Below are positions 25,065-32,273 of a DNA stretch of 64,000 bases, piece by piece. Source of the stretch: an uncultured Bacilli bacterium (GTDB taxonomy: Bacteria > Bacillota_I > Bacilli_A > RF39 > UBA660); NCBI GenBank assembly GCA_934119955.1, contig CAKOSZ010000001.1, positions 62,001 to 126,000 of the forward strand. The letters run 5' to 3'. The notes below the pieces were generated by a model. That model saw nothing but the letters and a program-made list of their open reading frames with translations. It made no database searches and had not been told where the DNA came from. The number at the start of each line of letters is the position of its first letter. The stretch's first letter is position 1. A program made the position numbers and the translations under genes.

Positions 25065-25340
25065 AGAGATAATTCCTATGTTAGGTGCTACCCTCCATAC
25101 TTATATAGTAAAGGAGGTGATGTGGATGAAACTATATATTTTAAAAAACAAACAAATTCCATTTCAAAGGTGGAATACTTAATTTTTGTTTTTTTAATAT
25201 TAGTTATGATATTGTTATTAATAATTGCAGTATCAAAAATTCTAAAATAAAAGCACCTAACTTCATTGTAAGAAATTGGTGCTAACCAAATATAATTGAG
25301 GTAACACCTAACGTGCAAAAATTAGGATTATCTCTTTTTT
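25065..25340 (+). ncRNA. Toxin mRNA with end-to-end pairing and masked ribosome binding site
   Basis: The 5' region 25065-25092 is complementary to the 3' region 25300-25335 (AGAGATAAT, CCTA and GTTAGGTG..ACC pair with their reverse complements). The stretch 25080-25089 can instead pair perfectly with 25252-25261. Within the leader, CCTCC (25092-25096) and TACT pair with AGTA and GGAGG (25113-25117), hiding the ribosome binding site. The 3' end has a CCTAA / TTAGG hairpin before a T-run. This is the folding logic of type I toxin mRNAs such as bsrG or aapA1. Confidence 0.65.
25122..25250 (+). CDS. Type I toxin, 42-residue membrane peptide
   Basis: A GTG-started peptide after a perfect extended Shine-Dalgarno (AAAGGAGGTGAT, complementary to the end of 16S rRNA). 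A charged N-terminus (VDETIYFKKQTNSISKVEY) is followed by one membrane helix (LIFVFLILVMILLLIIAV, about 20-37) and a basic end (SKILK). Size and layout fit TxpA/BsrG or holin-like toxins that damage the membrane. An alternative ATG frame (25126) codes for only 18 polar residues. There is no obvious sequence match to the named toxins; toxicity is inferred from context. Confidence 0.6.
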   Translation: MDETIYFKKQTNSISKVEYLIFVFLILVMILLLIIAVSKILK

Positions 25341-25393
25341 ATTTTATGCATTAATCACAACATAATACATAAAATGTCCTCTTTGTAAGAATT
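25245..25393 (-). ncRNA. Antisense antitoxin RNA (predicted)
   Basis: A minus-strand promoter at 25400-25428 starts an RNA near 25393 that ends at a terminator (AGCACC, 25283-25278, paired with GGTGCT, 25257-25252, then TTTTATTTT). The RNA of about 150 bases overlaps the last codons and the 3' untranslated part of the toxin mRNA. That geometry is the one of the txpA/RatA and bsrG/SR4 pairs. Confidence 0.65.
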
Positions 25394-25399
25394 GATGTT

Positions 25400-25428
25400 A
25401 TTATACACTATTTTTATTGCAAAGTCAA
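25400..25428 (-). promoter_or_regulatory. Strong promoter of the antisense RNA
   Basis: Minus-strand TTGACT (25423-25428) and perfect TATAAT (25400-25405) with a 17-base spacer. There is no open reading frame of note downstream on that strand, which supports an RNA product. Confidence 0.8.
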
Positions 25429-25430
25429 TC

Positions 25431-25539
25431 ACGATAAAATGATATAACAATTACCACATTGCTAAATTAATTTTAACATATTCTTGATATATTGTTAATA
25501 CATTTTTAAACATTAATATTTTTTATAGAAAAAGAATGA
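25431..25539. other. Intergenic stretch without recognised feature
   Basis: AT-rich sequence between the antisense promoter and the end of the gene at 25540. I see no gene, tRNA or strong hairpin here. Confidence 0.5.
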
Positions 25540-27186
25540 CTAATATGTCATTCCTCCCCATTCAACAGCAGTAAATCCTACTCTTTTAAAACTTTCTAAT
25601 TTTTGTTCTTTAATGTTAACTTTTTTATCAACTTTTTTAATATGAATATTAACTCTTAATAAAGAATCAGGTGTTGGTTCGATTATTAATTTATTATTTA
25701 ATTCTCTTTCCTCAGTTAATTCAAAGTAAACTAAACTTTGTTTATTATTTTCTAAAATTGGTAACCAATACATAATAAATTCATTTTTTTCTTTATCATT
25801 TAAACCAATTAAAGACATTTTTTCTTCTAAGAAATTAATTGCATTTTCCTTAGTTACATAGAATCCTTCGTTAAATGATACTTCATGATATCTAACTTCG
25901 TCCCAGTACAAGGCATAATAATATTTGTTATTATTATCTAATAAATCTCCATTAGGTTTTGCTGTTACAACCCATTCTTTATCATATTTAGGATAAGTTG
26001 TAGTTAAATACTCAGGATGAGCAAATCTTACTTTAACCGTAGTAGTTGTTGTTGGATATAAATATAAAACCGGTTTAGCACGTCCACCCATAGCTTCTTT
26101 AATAGGATATGTAACTATTTCACTTCCAGTATAACAATATTCCATACCATAATTATCTCCAACCTTGTTTTGATAATAAATAACTAAATATAATCCTTCC
26201 TTTTTATCAGGTTCATTTAATTTATCTAAATCATCTCTTGAATAATAACGAGATGAATATATATCATAATTATAATTATCACTCCAAGAAACTATTTCTT
26301 TTAAAGAACCATCACTTAAAGACTCAACAACTAATTTGTCATCTTTAACATAGATTATTTTATCTTCAATTAATTGTTTAAAGTTTTCATACTTTTTAGA
26401 TGTACTAATTAATTTACCATCAGCATTATATTTTTTAACAACATTGTTATTATATACATATAGATTATCTTTAAAGAAAGAATATTTTTCGTCCCCAATA
26501 ATTTCATCAGTTGTATTTTCAAATAATAATTTTTTATCATTATTATAAATTTTTTCTATTGTTGAAGTTTCAATTTGAGAACCTAAAATATAAAAAGAAT
26601 TATTATTTAATTTATGGCTATAATATACAATTCCTCCATATTTTACTTTATCTTTTAATTCAATATTTCCATTTTCTACATTTACTAAATAAACACATCC
26701 TGTTTTATTATCAAAATCATAATAAGAAGTGCTAAGATAATTATCATCTACCTTAAATAATTCATAACTATCATAATTAGTATCAAGATTAGTTTTAACT
26801 ATTTTTTGAGTTTTAACATTATAAAGTTTTAAACCATTATCATTATACAATATATAAGCAAAATCATATCCTTCAATACCTACTATCTTTGCATTTTCAG
26901 TTTCAGTTTTTAAAGTATAAGCAATAATATTACAAGATTCATTTGCTTCACTACATAAGCGATCATATTGATTCTTATAAACATTCATTGTATATTTATA
27001 ATCCGTTGTATCAACATCTTTGTTATCAACTTGTTCTTTATCATCTCCTTGGTTATTATTATTGTTGTTATTATTAGTACTACTATTTAACTCATTATAA
27101 ACAATAAATCCAACCAAACCTAGTATTATAATTATTAAAATAATGACTAATACTACTAACCCATTTTTCTTTTTTGTACTTTCCAT
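25540..27186 (-). CDS. Membrane-anchored surface protein with KPVLYLYP domain
   Basis: A 548-residue protein starting MESTKKKNG (AAGGAGG three bases before), after which a membrane helix (about 10-32) and an Asn/Asp-rich linker (about 36-65) lead to an extracellular part. Residues 70-365 are beta-rich. The last 180 residues begin with KPVLYLYPTTTTTVKVRF and contain DEVRYHEVSFNEGFYV; this KPVLYLYP module recurs in surface proteins of Bacillota but has no assigned function known to me. The C-terminus ends ...GGMTY. Most likely a cell-envelope protein. Confidence 0.75.
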   Translation of the reverse strand: MESTKKKNGLVVLVIILIIIILGLVGFIVYNELNSSTNNNNNNNNQGDDKEQVDNKDVDTTDYKYTMNVYKNQYDRLCSEANESCNIIAYTLKTETENAKIVGIEGYDFAYILYNDNGLKLYNVKTQKIVKTNLDTNYDSYELFKVDDNYLSTSYYDFDNKTGCVYLVNVENGNIELKDKVKYGGIVYYSHKLNNNSFYILGSQIETSTIEKIYNNDKKLLFENTTDEIIGDEKYSFFKDNLYVYNNNVVKKYNADGKLISTSKKYENFKQLIEDKIIYVKDDKLVVESLSDGSLKEIVSWSDNYNYDIYSSRYYSRDDLDKLNEPDKKEGLYLVIYYQNKVGDNYGMEYCYTGSEIVTYPIKEAMGGRAKPVLYLYPTTTTTVKVRFAHPEYLTTTYPKYDKEWVVTAKPNGDLLDNNNKYYYALYWDEVRYHEVSFNEGFYVTKENAINFLEEKMSLIGLNDKEKNEFIMYWLPILENNKQSLVYFELTEERELNNKLIIEPTPDSLLRVNIHIKKVDKKVNIKEQKLESFKRVGFTAVEWGGMTY

Positions 27187-27299
27187 ACTCCTCCTTCTAT
27201 TTATAACTAAATTATACAATTATGCACTTTAAATTGCAAGAATTTTGCTAAAAAAATATGTATTTTTTTAAACACATATTTAATATATTATTTTATTAA

Positions 27300-27539
27300 T
27301 TATTTATCAAATCTCTCGTTTAAAACCTCAGCCTCTGGTACTCTTTCTTTTCTTTCTTTAACTTTCTTTTTTATTTTAAACTTACCTTGTTTATATAATA
27401 TGTATAAATAATAACCTATAATTAATATAGCAATTACTGGTAATATATATATAAATAATTTAATTACAATAAAAACTATAAAACCTGTTATTAATAAACC
27501 TAATATCATCCTTAATGTATATTTTATATCATTATTCAT
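27300..27539 (-). CDS. Small membrane protein
   Basis: A 79-residue protein started at MNNDIKYT, where AAAGGAG lies five bases before the ATG (a longer form starting five codons upstream would overlap the ribosome binding site). It has one or two membrane helices (LGLLITGFIVFIVIKLFIYI and the following LPVIAILIIGYYLYIL) and a Lys/Arg-rich cytoplasmic tail. Not recognised beyond that. Confidence 0.7.
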   Translation of the reverse strand: MNNDIKYTLRMILGLLITGFIVFIVIKLFIYILPVIAILIIGYYLYILYKQGKFKIKKKVKERKERVPEAEVLNERFDK

Positions 27540-27646
27540 AAATTCTCCTTTCATTGTTACATAATTATATCATGATATAAAAAAATAATAAAGAAATTCT
27601 AGACAAATTTCAAATTTCTTTATATTATAAAGACAAGAGGGTGTTT

Positions 27647-28342
27647 ATGAAAAGATATAAAAATATTAAAATACCATATTTCTATTATAATAAAATTAAA
27701 GGATGTTGTTACTTTGTTTATAATAATAAATACTATAATAGTATCTATGAGGCTACAAAAGATTATCTTGGTTATGAATTAACTTATCATTTTCTTTATA
27801 ATAATGAATTAATAGAAGTTCATGATTTAGAACAGATATGTGAATATATTCTTTTAAAAGGAAGTTTTTTTATTCCGGATAAATATAAACAGGAATATAG
27901 TTTAATAGAATATCAAGAATTAAATCGATTATATAAAAATATAAATAACTTTAAATTTAAAGAATATTATTATCAAAGACCTGATTTAAAATATTTATTA
28001 GAAGAACCAATTCCTTGTTATTTAAAACATAAATATCATAAATTATATAAAGATTATAATTATCCAAGAAAAGTATATTCTAAATTTTTAAAAAAAGAAA
28101 TATTTGTTTATAAAGGTTATATTTATTATACTATAAATAATATATTAGAATTAAATTATTATTATGAATTTAATAAACCTTTAATATCAGGTTATCAAGC
28201 ACATGAACATGAATTTAATTTAGTTATAAAAGCAGTACTTAATTCTTTTAAAGAATTTAAAATTTATAAAAATCAAGAAAAATTTTATAGTAAACAAGAA
28301 TTAATTTTTCTTAACAAACTGATTAATAAATTAAAGAAATAA
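27647..28342 (+). CDS. Uncharacterised Tyr/Lys-rich protein
   Basis: Not recognised. A 231-residue soluble protein with unusually many Tyr and Lys residues. The start MKRYKN is chosen because GAGGG lies five bases before the ATG. Segments such as YFYYNKIKGCCYFVYNNKYY and the central YKQEYSLIEYQEL could be beta-helical. It sits alone between divergent and convergent genes with its own terminator. Confidence 0.65.
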   Translation: MKRYKNIKIPYFYYNKIKGCCYFVYNNKYYNSIYEATKDYLGYELTYHFLYNNELIEVHDLEQICEYILLKGSFFIPDKYKQEYSLIEYQELNRLYKNINNFKFKEYYYQRPDLKYLLEEPIPCYLKHKYHKLYKDYNYPRKVYSKFLKKEIFVYKGYIYYTINNILELNYYYEFNKPLISGYQAHEHEFNLVIKAVLNSFKEFKIYKNQEKFYSKQELIFLNKLINKLKK

Positions 28343-28367
28343 TGTGATGATTGCATTATTTCTTTTT
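28333..28367. terminator. Bidirectional terminator
   Basis: AAAGAAATAATG / CATTATTTCTTT 12-bp stem between convergent genes. Confidence 0.9.
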
Positions 28368-29609
28368 AGTATTTTCCTTTATTTTATCATATATTCTTTG
28401 ATTAATAACTAAATCAAATTCTCCAATATATTCTATTATCGTAGAATTAAAACTTAATCTTGGAGCATTTAAAGTTTGATATTTACCTAAGTCTTCTCGT
28501 CCAAAGTCACCTACTACTCCATTTAAATTTATATACATAAATCCTTCATTTTTATATTTTTTAATAAGTTCCCAAATAAAAACATATCTTGGATTAAATT
28601 TTAAATATTCATCTAAGTAACTATCTATTATTAAATCAACACCATTATTGTGCTTAATTGTAAAACCTGCTCCAATTGTAACATAATCTGGATTAGTTCT
28701 TGATAACTTAGTAGCATAAATTAATTCATTTTTATAAAAATTTAATCTTTCATCTGATTTCATTTTATCATTTATAATTCTTTGTTTTTCAGATCCAGTT
28801 ATACTAAGATCTTGAACAAATGAGGCTAATTCATCATTTTTCATGGCTTCTATATCATATTTTTGCTTCATATTAGTTAAATATTTATCTGTATTTACAT
28901 TAATAAAGAATATATCCATAGCATTATTTCTAGAAAAATTATTATACATACCTTGATAATATCTTTTTCTTCTTTTTCTATTTTTAAAACCTATAAATTT
29001 ATATAATTCATCTATATTACCAGTTTTATCAATTGAAACTTCTAAACCTGATAAAACACTTTCTTCTATTTTAGTTTTAGCATCTTTACTAATATTATTA
29101 TATAATGTTTTAATATCATAATTTAAATTAACAAAAGCATTTAATCTTGGTTTATAGTTTTCAAAATATTTATTGAAGCCCATATGAATATAGTTATTAC
29201 TTTTTAAAGTATCTAATATTTGATTAATTGTATTACTAAAATAAATAACATTTCCTTTATTATCACGTTCACTACAAATAATAGGTGGGTCTATTTTAAT
29301 AAAAGCATAACGTTGTTTTCTTAATAAATTGATAAGTCCCATTGTTACATTTTTAACAAGTTTACTATCTGTATAATCTATTAAAAAGCCACGAGGTGCA
29401 TAGGCATATTTATAATGCAAATAAATAGTTTTATGTAAAAATAAAGTAGCACCTACAAGTTCATTATCTTGAACAAAGCCTATATAAAATGTATTTAACC
29501 CTTCATATCTTGATGTTTCAGCATAAGCAGATGTTTGATAATATGTACTGTATTTATGTTTATAAGCAAAATTGTCAAATTCTTCTTTGGATAAAGCAAC
29601 TATTTTCAT
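28356..29609 (-). CDS. FemX/FemAB-like peptidoglycan bridge aminoacyltransferase
   Basis: This 417-residue protein matches the FemAB/FemX family, two GNAT-like lobes that add amino acids to the side chain of lipid II using aminoacyl-tRNA. Visible are the QTSAYAETSRYEG start pattern, LFLHKTIYLHYKYAYAPRGFLIDY (about 56-79), the coiled-coil arm region (about 250-290) and the C-terminal YINLNGVVGDF. Which amino acid is added is not clear from the sequence. It is divergent from the Clp-like gene. Confidence 0.88.
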   Translation of the reverse strand: MKIVALSKEEFDNFAYKHKYSTYYQTSAYAETSRYEGLNTFYIGFVQDNELVGATLFLHKTIYLHYKYAYAPRGFLIDYTDSKLVKNVTMGLINLLRKQRYAFIKIDPPIICSERDNKGNVIYFSNTINQILDTLKSNNYIHMGFNKYFENYKPRLNAFVNLNYDIKTLYNNISKDAKTKIEESVLSGLEVSIDKTGNIDELYKFIGFKNRKRRKRYYQGMYNNFSRNNAMDIFFINVNTDKYLTNMKQKYDIEAMKNDELASFVQDLSITGSEKQRIINDKMKSDERLNFYKNELIYATKLSRTNPDYVTIGAGFTIKHNNGVDLIIDSYLDEYLKFNPRYVFIWELIKKYKNEGFMYINLNGVVGDFGREDLGKYQTLNAPRLSFNSTIIEYIGEFDLVINQRIYDKIKENTKKK

Positions 29610-29730
29610 CTTTCCAACACCTTTCTAGATTATTGTACCAATTTTTTACAATAATATCAATAATTAATTAAATTTATATTCTATATTATTAAATAGTTGT
29701 GTTATAATAATAGCATAAAGGTGGTGGCTT

Positions 29731-31059
29731 ATGGAAACATTGGATAGTATCAAAAATGAAGATTTAGAATTAATTGATGATGATAATGTTTTAGATAATC
29801 AAAATGATTTTTTAGAAGAAGAAGAAAATAAAGAAAATAATATGTTTGATACAGTTATTGATGTAATTGATAACGATGATAATCTTGATAATGATGACGT
29901 TGATTTAATAGAAACCATTAATGATGAAGATAAAAATGAAAATATAGAAAAAGCAAATCAAGATGAAGAAATTGAAACTGATAAACATGTAGAAGAGGTT
30001 AAAGAAATCAAAGAAGAAACAAATCAAAATGAAAATACTGAACCAGAAGAAATCAAAGAAGAAATAAATCAAGATGAAAATATTAAACAAGAAAGTATTA
30101 AAGAAACTAATTCTAACTTAGAAGAAAAAAATTCTATTAAAGATAATCCAAGTTATAAAGTATTACTTGAATACGGTGAAAATATAACTGATAAAGAATA
30201 TATTACTAATCCTGCAATTGGAAGAGATAAAGAAATTCAAGAATTAATTGTTATTCTTTTAACACCTGAAAAATCTGGTATTTTAGTAGGTAAACCTGGT
30301 ATTGGTAAAACTGCTATTGTTGAAGGATTAAGTTATAGAATTCAAAATGGTAATGTTCCTGATGCTTTAAAAGATTATACTATTTTAAAATTAAGTAGTG
30401 CATCTTTAACTGGTATTATTCCTGAAACCCAAGAATTAAGAATTCAACATGTAGTAGATAATTTAAAAAATCTTGATCGAGTTATGGTTTTTATTGATGA
30501 AATTCATACTTTAATAGGAACTGGGGAAAATACCTTAGACTTTGCTAATATCTTTAAACCTGTAATTGATAGAGGTACTATTAAAATAATAGGTGCTACA
30601 ACAAGCGATGAATATGATAGGTATATTTTAAGAGATAAAGCCTTTGTTAGACGTTTTCAAAAAGTTGAAGTTGCAGAGCCTACCAGGGAGATGAATATTC
30701 AAATAATGATGGGAACTTATCCTAAATTTGAAAAGAAAATGGGTTTAAAACTTAAATATACTGATTTTATTAAGAAAAATATCATGAGTTTTATAACTGA
30801 TATAACCAGTGAATTTAAAAGAACTTATGAAACTTCTGTAAGATACCCAGATATTTCTTTAACAATTTTACAACAAGCATTTTCATATGCCTCATTTGAT
30901 AATAGAAAAGAAGTTGATATAAGAGATGTTAGAAAAGCCATTTTAAATACTAAATTAATCTATCCTGATGTAATCAAAAAAGAACTTATAAGATTTAATG
31001 AAGTATTTAAAGATATTTATCTAATGGAAACTAAACAAATATTAAAGGATGAAGTATGA
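29731..31059 (+). CDS. Single-ring Clp-type AAA+ ATPase with acidic N-terminal tail
   Basis: A 442-residue protein. The first ~140 residues are highly acidic low-complexity sequence with repeats of KEEI/TNQ(D/N)EN. From about 160 a ClpB/ClpC-type D1 module follows: IGRDKEIQ, Walker A GKPGIGKT at 187-194, Walker B VMVFIDEIH at 251-258, sensor IIGATT and arginine finger (FVRRFQKVEV). Only one AAA+ ring is present; the Clp N domain, middle domain and second ring are missing. Unlike ClpA/B/C it therefore cannot be a standard unfoldase by itself. It is followed, with a four-base overlap, by a small membrane protein gene. Confidence 0.85.
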   Translation: METLDSIKNEDLELIDDDNVLDNQNDFLEEEENKENNMFDTVIDVIDNDDNLDNDDVDLIETINDEDKNENIEKANQDEEIETDKHVEEVKEIKEETNQNENTEPEEIKEEINQDENIKQESIKETNSNLEEKNSIKDNPSYKVLLEYGENITDKEYITNPAIGRDKEIQELIVILLTPEKSGILVGKPGIGKTAIVEGLSYRIQNGNVPDALKDYTILKLSSASLTGIIPETQELRIQHVVDNLKNLDRVMVFIDEIHTLIGTGENTLDFANIFKPVIDRGTIKIIGATTSDEYDRYILRDKAFVRRFQKVEVAEPTREMNIQIMMGTYPKFEKKMGLKLKYTDFIKKNIMSFITDITSEFKRTYETSVRYPDISLTILQQAFSYASFDNRKEVDIRDVRKAILNTKLIYPDVIKKELIRFNEVFKDIYLMETKQILKDEV

Positions 31060-31430
31060 AAAAAATAATTTATTATTTAAGAATAATTTTATTTGTTCTT
31101 TATTTAATAACCATGTTTTTATTAATAGATAAATTATATAAAACTAGTTTCTTATCAATTATTTATTATATATTTAATATAATTTATTCTATTTTTATAA
31201 TAATAAGTATTATTTCAAAGAAAAAAATATTTAAAGAAATAATTTCTTATAATTTATTAAATATTGGTATTTATCTTTATACTTTTATGCTTTATAAAAT
31301 AATTAAAGATAATAGTTTCTTAGATATTATAAACAACAAAGTTTATTTTAATAATAACTATATAATGATGTCTATTCTATTATTTGGTTTAACAATTTAT
31401 ACTTTAATTTTAAACAATGAAAAAAACTGA
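31056..31430 (+). CDS. Small membrane protein coupled to the Clp-like gene
   Basis: A 124-residue protein with about four membrane helices, overlapping the end of the Clp-like gene (ATGA). No known family seen. The overlap suggests that both are made in fixed ratio, so the membrane protein could anchor or recruit the AAA+ protein. This is inference. Confidence 0.7.
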   Translation: MKKIIYYLRIILFVLYLITMFLLIDKLYKTSFLSIIYYIFNIIYSIFIIISIISKKKIFKEIISYNLLNIGIYLYTFMLYKIIKDNSFLDIINNKVYFNNNYIMMSILLFGLTIYTLILNNEKN

Positions 31431-31450
31431 TATTATTTACCAGTTTTTTT
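31419..31450. terminator. Bidirectional terminator
   Basis: AAAAAACTG / CAGTTTTTTTT stem at the stops of two convergent genes. Confidence 0.8.
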
Positions 31451-32221
31451 TCTTTCTTCTAATAATTTACTTTGATAAGATTCATAAACAGTTAATTTAT
31501 TTTTAATACTTTGAGAATTAAAGTTTTCTAATATATTATAACTATTTAAACCATTTAAACGAATTTCAATTTCTAAGGCTTTGGAATTTTTTAATAAATT
31601 TTGTTGAAAATTTAATTTATGAAAACATAATTCTATTCTTTTATTAACATCTCTTATTAAATTTTCTTTTTCTAAACTTGTTAATTCATTTATTTTATTT
31701 TCCAATGTATCCATGATAATTACTTGAATTTTATCTAAATAATTAAATGAACTAATAGATAAATCATGAAATTCTTGAAAACCTTCTAATTCTTTTTTAT
31801 AATTTTCTAAAAAAGAAGGATTTATATTTTTAGAACTTTTATTTCTAAGAAAAAATTCATCTGTTAAATTATAACTTCTAACTTTAATTATATTTTTATA
31901 ACTTTGAATATTATCTTCAAGAGATAACATACTATCAAATAAAGAAGCATAGATATCCATTATTTCAATAGATTGAGTATGTGGTAATTTAACCTTAATA
32001 TTTTGAATTATTAAATTCAATAAACTATTCATATAATTATTCTTTAAATAATTAACAGCAGAATAATTTAAATATAAATCAACTAATTCCTTCAAATTCA
32101 AAACAGATAACTGATTCTCAATTTCTTCTAAAAGAATATCAAACTTTCTTTTATAAATATTTTCATATTCATCTTGTTTATTATAATACTTTATATACGT
32201 TTCTACTAAATAAATATTCAT
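31433..32221 (-). CDS. Uncharacterised helical protein
   Basis: Not recognised. A 262-residue, almost entirely helical protein, with no membrane segment, that looks like an extended coiled-coil or helical-bundle protein. It starts with ATG after GAGGGGG. It is on the same strand as, and 53 bases downstream of, the second surface protein gene and may share its transcript. Confidence 0.65.
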   Translation of the reverse strand: MNIYLVETYIKYYNKQDEYENIYKRKFDILLEEIENQLSVLNLKELVDLYLNYSAVNYLKNNYMNSLLNLIIQNIKVKLPHTQSIEIMDIYASLFDSMLSLEDNIQSYKNIIKVRSYNLTDEFFLRNKSSKNINPSFLENYKKELEGFQEFHDLSISSFNYLDKIQVIIMDTLENKINELTSLEKENLIRDVNKRIELCFHKLNFQQNLLKNSKALEIEIRLNGLNSYNILENFNSQSIKNKLTVYESYQSKLLEERKKTGK

Positions 32222-32273
32222 ATATCCCCCTCAAATACCCGTTATTATACCACTTTATTAATAAAATGTAAAG

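Noticed and set aside
25088..25318. A minus-strand 76-codon frame across the toxin locus
   Set aside because: It has no ribosome binding site, overlaps the terminator and toxin frame, and its composition reflects the complementary strand.
29905..30090. A minus-strand Phe-rich frame inside the Clp-like gene
   Set aside because: It mirrors the acidic repeat of the coding strand and has no start signal.
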